Shown here one piece after another: positions 59,160 through 64,000 of a stretch of 64,000 nt of DNA (position 1 is the stretch's first letter; each line of letters opens with the position of its first letter). Source of the stretch: Terriglobales bacterium (GTDB taxonomy: Bacteria; Acidobacteriota; Terriglobia; Terriglobales; Acidobacteriaceae); the NCBI GenBank assembly GCA_025936825.1, contig JAICSO010000022.1, positions 1 through 64,000 of the forward strand, read 5' to 3'. Below the pieces are notes generated by a model, which searched no databases, was not told where the DNA came from, and was given only the letters and a program-made list of their open reading frames with translations. The position numbers were made by a program, and so were the translations under genes.

Positions 59160-60028
59160 GATCCGGCACCAACTCTGTTGAGCAAGTTGGGAATTTTTCA
59201 GGCAAATCGCAAACTGGAGGGCCGATAGGATCGACAGCAGATAGACTCTCAACCTTCCGCCAGGCGACCGCCTCCGGTGACGCTTGGATGTACAAATCTT
59301 TCACGTTGGACATTTCCGCGAAGAATCTAAACAAAGCGGTGGCGCATCGCGAATTTGACGGCAAGTTGCAGGGGGTTGGACTGGAGTCCAGCAAGTCCGC
59401 CTATCGCGAGAAGGTGGGCGCGATTGGCATCAACTTCAAAGAAGGCCATCGGCCTAATTGGATCGCGCGCATGTTTGGCGCAAAAACGACTGCGCCGAAG
59501 CAGAGTGTCTCGCCTCAGTTGAGGCCGTGTCTGAACAAGGAGTGCAAGCCTGTTCCGGTGCCGCCGAAACCGTGTGTTGGTAAAAAGTGCCCTGTCCCAA
59601 CACCCCCTCCGATTCCCACGCCAAGTACTGGAGTTTGCACCAACGGTTACGACGCGTACGGGTACTGCGCGCCGTGGGGATACGTCGACCGATGCAGCAC
59701 TCAATCCGATTATTGCTATGTCCGCTTTGCTCGTGTGAACCGCAACTACTGCGGGCGAATTCTGCAGCAGATCAGGCGCGAACAAGCATCGTATCTGCAG
59801 GTAGAACAAACCCAGCAAAGTTCTTGTGCTGCCGGTCCACAAAGCCAAGAGTGCGCGCAAGCAAGCCAAAAGTTGCAGCAGTTGGGAAATGACATCTTCC
59901 AATTGCAACACCAATATCAGCTATGCCAGACGGCTACGGGTTGGGTTACGGCCGATCCTGGTCGGTCGATCGGAACCGCCGCGCCGTCGCCGAATGGTTG
60001 GCCACACTTCCGTCCGCCATTCTTCTGA
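59156..60028 (+). CDS. Cys-rich secreted protein, C-terminal part of the broken Ser/Gly-rich gene
   Basis: 290 codons in the frame downstream of a likely 1-base indel. A variable N-terminal half is followed by Pro/Cys segments ('PCLNKECKPVPVPPKPC', 'GKKCPVPTPPPIPTPS') and a C-terminal helical region with paired cysteines ('NYCGRILQQIRREQASYLQ', 'SCAAGPQSQECAQASQKLQQ', 'YQLCQ'). This layout matches a secreted protein type I recall from acidobacteria, in which the low-complexity and Cys-rich parts are fused. As a separate ORF it would lack a signal peptide, although the 4-base overlap could allow re-initiation. Confidence 0.65.
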   Translation: MRSGTNSVEQVGNFSGKSQTGGPIGSTADRLSTFRQATASGDAWMYKSFTLDISAKNLNKAVAHREFDGKLQGVGLESSKSAYREKVGAIGINFKEGHRPNWIARMFGAKTTAPKQSVSPQLRPCLNKECKPVPVPPKPCVGKKCPVPTPPPIPTPSTGVCTNGYDAYGYCAPWGYVDRCSTQSDYCYVRFARVNRNYCGRILQQIRREQASYLQVEQTQQSSCAAGPQSQECAQASQKLQQLGNDIFQLQHQYQLCQTATGWVTADPGRSIGTAAPSPNGWPHFRPPFF

Positions 60029-60039
60029 AATCGTGAGCT

Positions 60040-61200
60040 TTATTTTTGCGGTCGCGCCGGCAGCATGAATGATTTCACCACCACGTTATTCGGTTGCACA
60101 CCCGCCGGGATCATCGTGAGCAGTCCATACTCTCCCGGCTCCAGCTTTCGCGGTTTGCGCTTTTGAATTACTGTGACATCGCCAGACTGGGAGTCCAGCA
60201 CCAGCAAGTAATTTTGGCTGGCATCGAGCGCCAGAGCGTCCGGTTGGCTGCCAACCGGCAGAGTCGCAATCAATTTACCCATGTCGATGTCGTACACCGC
60301 AACCGAATTCGAGCCGAAGTTACTGACGTAGAGCCGCGAGTTGTCGGCCGAAACCAGCGCGCGCGAAGGATGTGTCCCGATCAAATAGCTGCCGCTGACT
60401 TCATCGGTAGTTGTCTCGATGATTGAAACATTGTCCGAATCGAAGTTACACACGATCAACTCACCGCCGTCTGGCTTCAGCGCGAGAGCGGCGGGAGTCT
60501 TGCCAACGTCCAACAACGTAATGACCCTGTCGGTTTTGAGATCGACGGATGCCACTTGCGCGGAACCGGAGCACGCAATAAACGCCTTGCTGCTGTCCGC
60601 AAGGATCGCGATATCGGTCGGTTCGCCGCAGATCGGAACCGTCGCGCGGACCGCGAGCTTCTGGGCGTCGATTAGGGAGACGGAATTGTCGGCGCGATTG
60701 CTCACCACCACGGTCGCACCATCCGGCGAAACTCGCGCCAGGCCTGGAGCGTTTCCGACGTGCAGTGTGCCCAGAAGCTTGTGGTGCTCCAGATCAATCA
60801 CGGAAACATTCGAGGACGCTGAATTGGCGACGTACCCGCGCTTTCCATCCGCAGAGACGTCGATAAAGTACGGCATGCCGTGTACGCCGATGGTGGCCAC
60901 GACTTCATTGCGTTCAGCGTCGATAACGCTCACATTTGCGGAGCCGCTGTTCACGACATAAATTTCGTTCCTCTTGGAGTTGGCGGCAATTCCCGTTGGC
61001 GAAGTGCCGACCCTCAAGGTCTTCGTCAGACGGAAGGTGCGTAGGTCTATTACCGAAACGGTGTTGCTTTTGCCGTTTGTGATGTAGGCGTACTCGTGAT
61101 ACGCGGGATCAAAGGTCGGGATCTGCCGCTGGTGGAAGTACCACCAGCCAAAGCCTGCCAGCACTGGCAGGAGAACCAGAATGAGGAGAATCTTGCGCAA
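60040..61200 (-). CDS. YVTN/YncE-type beta-propeller protein
   Basis: 386 residues, anchored by an N-terminal hydrophobic segment ('ILLILVLLPVLAGFGWWYF'). The rest is a seven-fold set of YVTN-like repeats: 'YAYITNGKSNTVSVIDLRT', 'EIYVVNSGSANVSVIDAER', 'RGYVANSASSNVSVIDLEH', 'LYVSNFGSNSVAVYDI' and others. Such propellers serve as periplasmic binding or structural proteins. It is transcribed in the same direction as the kinase gene that ends 80 bases upstream, so it may be its partner. Confidence 0.88.
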   Translation of the reverse strand: MRKILLILVLLPVLAGFGWWYFHQRQIPTFDPAYHEYAYITNGKSNTVSVIDLRTFRLTKTLRVGTSPTGIAANSKRNEIYVVNSGSANVSVIDAERNEVVATIGVHGMPYFIDVSADGKRGYVANSASSNVSVIDLEHHKLLGTLHVGNAPGLARVSPDGATVVVSNRADNSVSLIDAQKLAVRATVPICGEPTDIAILADSSKAFIACSGSAQVASVDLKTDRVITLLDVGKTPAALALKPDGGELIVCNFDSDNVSIIETTTDEVSGSYLIGTHPSRALVSADNSRLYVSNFGSNSVAVYDIDMGKLIATLPVGSQPDALALDASQNYLLVLDSQSGDVTVIQKRKPRKLEPGEYGLLTMIPAGVQPNNVVVKSFMLPARPQK

Positions 61201-61278
61201 GAGAGTGGCGGCCGTGCCCCAAAGAGCAACAACAAAAGATATCAGAAGCGGCCAACCGGTACGCGTTGCTGAACTAAG

Positions 61279-62745
61279 TTACTGCAATTTGATTTGAAGT
61301 TTTCGCTTGTCGCAGTTTACATACAGGGTATGTTCGCGGCCGACAGTCAAGTCCGCGGAGAGGGACTGGGTATCGTCGTAGATGCCAGGTGACACCACGC
61401 GCACCTGGAGTTCATGTTTGCCGGGAGCGAGTTGCAGTTTCGAGATCTGGTTCATCTCGATGGCTCGGAACAGTGGATGTCGGTCCGTATTGTGCAACTC
61501 TTCCTCCATGACCAGTTGCTGATCGAGCCAGACGGAGGCCTTGCCAGCAGGGAAGTGATGCAGAATTTCGACTCGCATTTTTGCGATGTCTGGCTGCGCT
61601 GCGACAGGAGGACGAGCACTATTTGTGGGTTTGCTCACCCGCAAGATAGGCGGCTTCCACGGCACTGTCTTGTGAACTTCCGGTGCATGCGGCAGGAGCG
61701 GCAGGCCGGGGACATGACTTGCGGCATCGCGATAGTTCTGCACCAATTCCATTCCGGTGAATACTGAAGCAATCAGCACAACCGCCGCGGCTGCTTCGAC
61801 GAAAAAACGTTTGGTCAAAATTGCGCGGCGAGGCTGTTCCTTGAGAGCAGCCCGATCTTGCTCCAGAACTCGCGTGAAGAAACGCGTGGCTTCGGTAAAA
61901 GAGTCATCGTTCGAAACGAATGCCCTTATCTCTGCTGCGAAATCTGCGCCGCTCTGATAGCGATCACGGGGATCTTTAGCCATCGCGCGCTGCACGATGC
62001 GATCCAGTTCCGGAGGCAGGTCGGCCTGCAGGCTGGAAACCGGGACTGGTTCGACATTCATCACCTTGAAGCAAACCGTCTGGGCGCTGTTTCCCTGAAA
62101 AGGGCGAAAGCCGGTCAGCATGCTGTAAAACATAACCCCCAGCGAGAACAAATCAGAACGAGCCTCGGGTTCGCCGCCGCTCAATTGCTCGGGTGCCATG
62201 TAAGCGGGGCTGCCGAATATTTTTCCAGCATGGGTGGCAACCGATTGGCTGAGCCGGGCGACGCCAAAATCGGCAATCTTTGCGCGCCCGTCCTCACTGA
62301 TCAGGATGTTGGCCGGCTTGATATCGCCATGAATGACGCCATTCGAGTGCGCGTATTGCAGTGCGTCGGCGACCTGGCATGCAATTTGAAGTGCTTTGGA
62401 AAGCGGCAAGCGTCCGCCACCAGTTGCGATCTCCTCACTGAGCGGGCGACCGGCGACGTACTCCATCACGAAAAACGGTTCATGCGTTTCGCGGTCTTCG
62501 CCGGCGTCGAATACGGTGACGATTCCAGGATGGGTGAGCTTTCCGGCCGCACGGGCTTCCAGTGCGAACCGCTCGCGATACTCCTGCTCCTCGGAATCTT
62601 CTATGCCTACGAGCGAAATCGTTTTTATTGCTACTAGTCGATCGATCTTCGGGTCGCGCGCACGGTACACCACGCCCATAGCGCCGCGCCCGATTTCGGC
62701 TTCGACGCAGTATCGCCCAAGGGATTCGCGGAGGGAAGTTGTCAC
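61279..62745 (-). CDS. Ser/Thr protein kinase with transmembrane segment (HGD catalytic loop)
   Basis: 488 residues. Hanks-type kinase (about 10-275): 'IGRGAMGVVYRARD', Lys in 'VAIKTISL', catalytic loop 'VIHGDIKPANIL' with Gly in place of the usual Arg, 'DFG' and 'YMAPEQ'. A transmembrane helix (about 315-335) separates it from a C-terminal extracytoplasmic domain with 'ILHHFPAGKASVWLDQQLVM' (PEGA-like beta strands). The missing Arg of HRD suggests activation that does not depend on activation-loop phosphorylation. The YVTN protein gene follows. Confidence 0.92.
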   Translation of the reverse strand: MTTSLRESLGRYCVEAEIGRGAMGVVYRARDPKIDRLVAIKTISLVGIEDSEEQEYRERFALEARAAGKLTHPGIVTVFDAGEDRETHEPFFVMEYVAGRPLSEEIATGGGRLPLSKALQIACQVADALQYAHSNGVIHGDIKPANILISEDGRAKIADFGVARLSQSVATHAGKIFGSPAYMAPEQLSGGEPEARSDLFSLGVMFYSMLTGFRPFQGNSAQTVCFKVMNVEPVPVSSLQADLPPELDRIVQRAMAKDPRDRYQSGADFAAEIRAFVSNDDSFTEATRFFTRVLEQDRAALKEQPRRAILTKRFFVEAAAAVVLIASVFTGMELVQNYRDAASHVPGLPLLPHAPEVHKTVPWKPPILRVSKPTNSARPPVAAQPDIAKMRVEILHHFPAGKASVWLDQQLVMEEELHNTDRHPLFRAIEMNQISKLQLAPGKHELQVRVVSPGIYDDTQSLSADLTVGREHTLYVNCDKRKLQIKLQ

Positions 62746-62842
62746 AGTTGTGTAAATGGTAAGTGGGGCATGAATAGCGAGTCAGTAAGAAAGAGAGCGG
62801 TACCCGATTACGGTGGTAACCGAAACGCGGATGTTTTCGTGG

Positions 62843-63565
62843 TTACTGGCCCGCTCGCGGGCGCAATTCGATTTTGCCGCCCTTGGGTGGCAGTTCGAAC
62901 GGCATCTCGACGAGGGCTTTACCAACCGGGATCGTGAAGACAAACTGCTCTGGGCGTCGCCACGGACCGATCCAGCGACTTTGTGTGCTGAAGAAAACCC
63001 ATCCTGAAGCCCCTGCCTTAGAGGCATCAAGTGCGCCATCGCGCAAGGTACTGGTGCTGAGAAAATCCATCATTTCTGTGTAGTCTTTGAGCCGCTGCTG
63101 TAGCTCCGCTTCTTTTGCGTCCTTCAGTTCCGGATGTTTGCGCAACTCATGGTGCGTGACTTCATCCGTAAGCTCGTCGATGTCTTGTTGCAGCAGTTGC
63201 AAAATGTTATTGGGGTCAAGGGATCTCTGCACAACTTGGAAGTGCTTCGAAAATTCCAGTGTTGACTGGCTCGGTTGCAAAAGCAGGGCCCGATTTCCCT
63301 TATACGTCAACGAAACCAGAATTCCCAGTATAGGTACCGCGCGGTGGTGGACCTTTTCCAGTTCCTGATTGTCAACCGCAAGGGTGAGGTCGAATTCCGT
63401 AGTGGCCAAGTTGTAGTAGGTCCGGCCGTCTTCACTCCTCCGAACCGTGCACCCCGGTGAGCCTTCAGCCCAACGCAAACTGGCCGCTGGTTGCGGGGTT
63501 CCGGCCAGCGCTGTGGTGCTGAGTGCCAGGACCACAAGAATGCTTCGCGTGAATTGCACGCCCAC
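62843..63565 (-). CDS. Secreted hypothetical protein with coiled-coil centre
   Basis: About 240 residues, starting at GTG 63565 or 63559, directly before a signal peptide ('FTRSILVVLALSTTALAGTP'). The longest frame back to 63736 adds an implausible Cys/Trp-rich leader that overlaps the divergent gene. A beta-rich first half is followed by an acidic/basic helical segment ('DDIDELTDEVTHHELRKHPE'-like heptads, about 120-165) and a C-terminal strand region ending in Lys/Arg. No family is recognised. It is divergent from the beta-barrel gene. Confidence 0.6.
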   Translation of the reverse strand: MGVQFTRSILVVLALSTTALAGTPQPAASLRWAEGSPGCTVRRSEDGRTYYNLATTEFDLTLAVDNQELEKVHHRAVPILGILVSLTYKGNRALLLQPSQSTLEFSKHFQVVQRSLDPNNILQLLQQDIDELTDEVTHHELRKHPELKDAKEAELQQRLKDYTEMMDFLSTSTLRDGALDASKAGASGWVFFSTQSRWIGPWRRPEQFVFTIPVGKALVEMPFELPPKGGKIELRPRAGQ

Positions 63566-63668
63566 AGTATAGAGAATGCAAGTGCATTCGCAGCCAAAAA
63601 CATCTGCAACCACCCATCCGTAGGTAACGCATCCAAAGACCAAATCCCAGAACGGAGCAAGTTTGGAA

Positions 63669-64000
63669 ATGCGCCATTTAGAAAGTTGCTTTCGTACGTC
63701 TTTGGCTGCCGTGTGTGTGCTTCTCTTTGTCAGCATGGCGGTCTCGCAGGATAATCACAAGCTCAACGTCAGTGCCGGAGGCGGCTTTACTGTCCCGAAC
63801 GGGCGGTCTGGTTTGTATTTGAATAATGGCTGGAACATCGATTTTCGTGGTGGATACAATGTCAGTGAGTACTTCCTGACGGACCTTGATTTCGCGTTTA
63901 ATCGCTCGAATCTGAGCAGCCTGGCTCTGGCTCGTGCAGGCCAACCCGGTGGTTATGCCGATGTTTGGTCGCTTACATTTGCGCCTGTGGTGCGGCTGAC
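63669..64000 (+). CDS. Outer-membrane beta-barrel protein, N-terminal part (cut by window edge)
   Basis: An ATG at 63669 opens a frame that runs off the window. It encodes a signal peptide ('TSLAAVCVLLFVSMAVSQ') followed by 'KLNVSAGGGFTVPNGRSGLY', 'GWNIDFRGGYNVSEYFLTDL' and 'DVWSLTFAPVVRL', the alternating strand pattern of small OmpA/OMP_b-brl-type porin-like barrels. The product would sit in the outer membrane. Its start lies about 105 bases from the divergent gene's start. Confidence 0.75.
   Translation, partial: MRHLESCFRTSLAAVCVLLFVSMAVSQDNHKLNVSAGGGFTVPNGRSGLYLNNGWNIDFRGGYNVSEYFLTDLDFAFNRSNLSSLALARAGQPGGYADVWSLTFAPVVRL

Noticed and set aside
1-64000. CRISPR arrays, rRNA genes and insertion sequences
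   Set aside because: No regularly spaced direct repeats, no rRNA signatures and no transposase genes were seen on either strand.

Overview
This 64 kb window looks like chromosomal DNA of an acidobacterium, probably in the class Terriglobia (Koribacter/Sulfotelmatobacter-like). The inference rests on moderately GC-rich DNA, frequent GTG/TTG starts, many kinase-beta-propeller and small secreted proteins, a linked methylmalonyl-CoA module, hfq-hflX, a psd-pssA-asd-like-lptE-holA run, and intergenic hairpin repeats. No rRNA marker is present, so the taxonomy is inferred.

Layout. Positions 1-3,800 hold the 3' end of zwf, a cupin protein, an acidic mini-protein, a LolA-like secreted protein, a degraded second zwf fragment and a decayed secreted-protein gene. 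Positions 3,830 to about 18,120 look like a mosaic mobile island. It begins with the 3' half of an initiator tRNA, followed by a tyrosine integrase and an excisionase-like HTH protein. It also carries an ICMT-like methyltransferase, a TrbB/CpaF-type ATPase with an abnormal N-terminus, a membrane protein coupled to an ECF sigma factor, an ArdC-like antirestriction protein and several pseudogenes. Its main cargo is a compact minus-strand operon (17,336 to 13,177) encoding a ubiquitin-like protein, an E2-like protein, a JAB-E1 fusion, an APH-like kinase and a DUF6527 protein. Every junction in it is overlapping or nearly so. The island ends against a GH9 glycoside hydrolase gene that has lost its 5' part.

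From about 20 kb on the content is ordinary chromosome. It includes two Ser/Thr kinases, a YihY-family membrane protein, methylmalonyl-CoA mutase large subunit, rimO, a FabF-like synthase, hemW, acyl-CoA dehydrogenase, a MeaB GTPase and methylmalonyl-CoA epimerase. These are followed by tsaB with a fused rimI, psd-pssA-asd-like-lptE-holA (overlapping genes for membrane lipid, envelope and replication functions), a DinB protein opposite a frameshifted WYL regulator, hfq-hflX, an M61 peptidase, a Xer recombinase, an acyl-ACP synthetase/ACP/acyltransferase fusion, secA, a MetX-like hydrolase, a broken Ser/Gly-rich protein, a YVTN beta-propeller, a second kinase and the start of an outer-membrane barrel gene.

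Beyond genes, the window is rich in palindromic repeats. They include a REP-like inverted pair between meaB and mce, hairpin repeats that have entered the reading frames of lptE and the acyl-ACP synthetase, an octamer array with an inverted counterpart after holA, and a strong two-part hairpin followed by a well-initiated 23-codon ORF before xerC. The strongest candidates for new biology are the ubiquitin-like operon with its embedded kinase, and that hairpin/mini-ORF leader.
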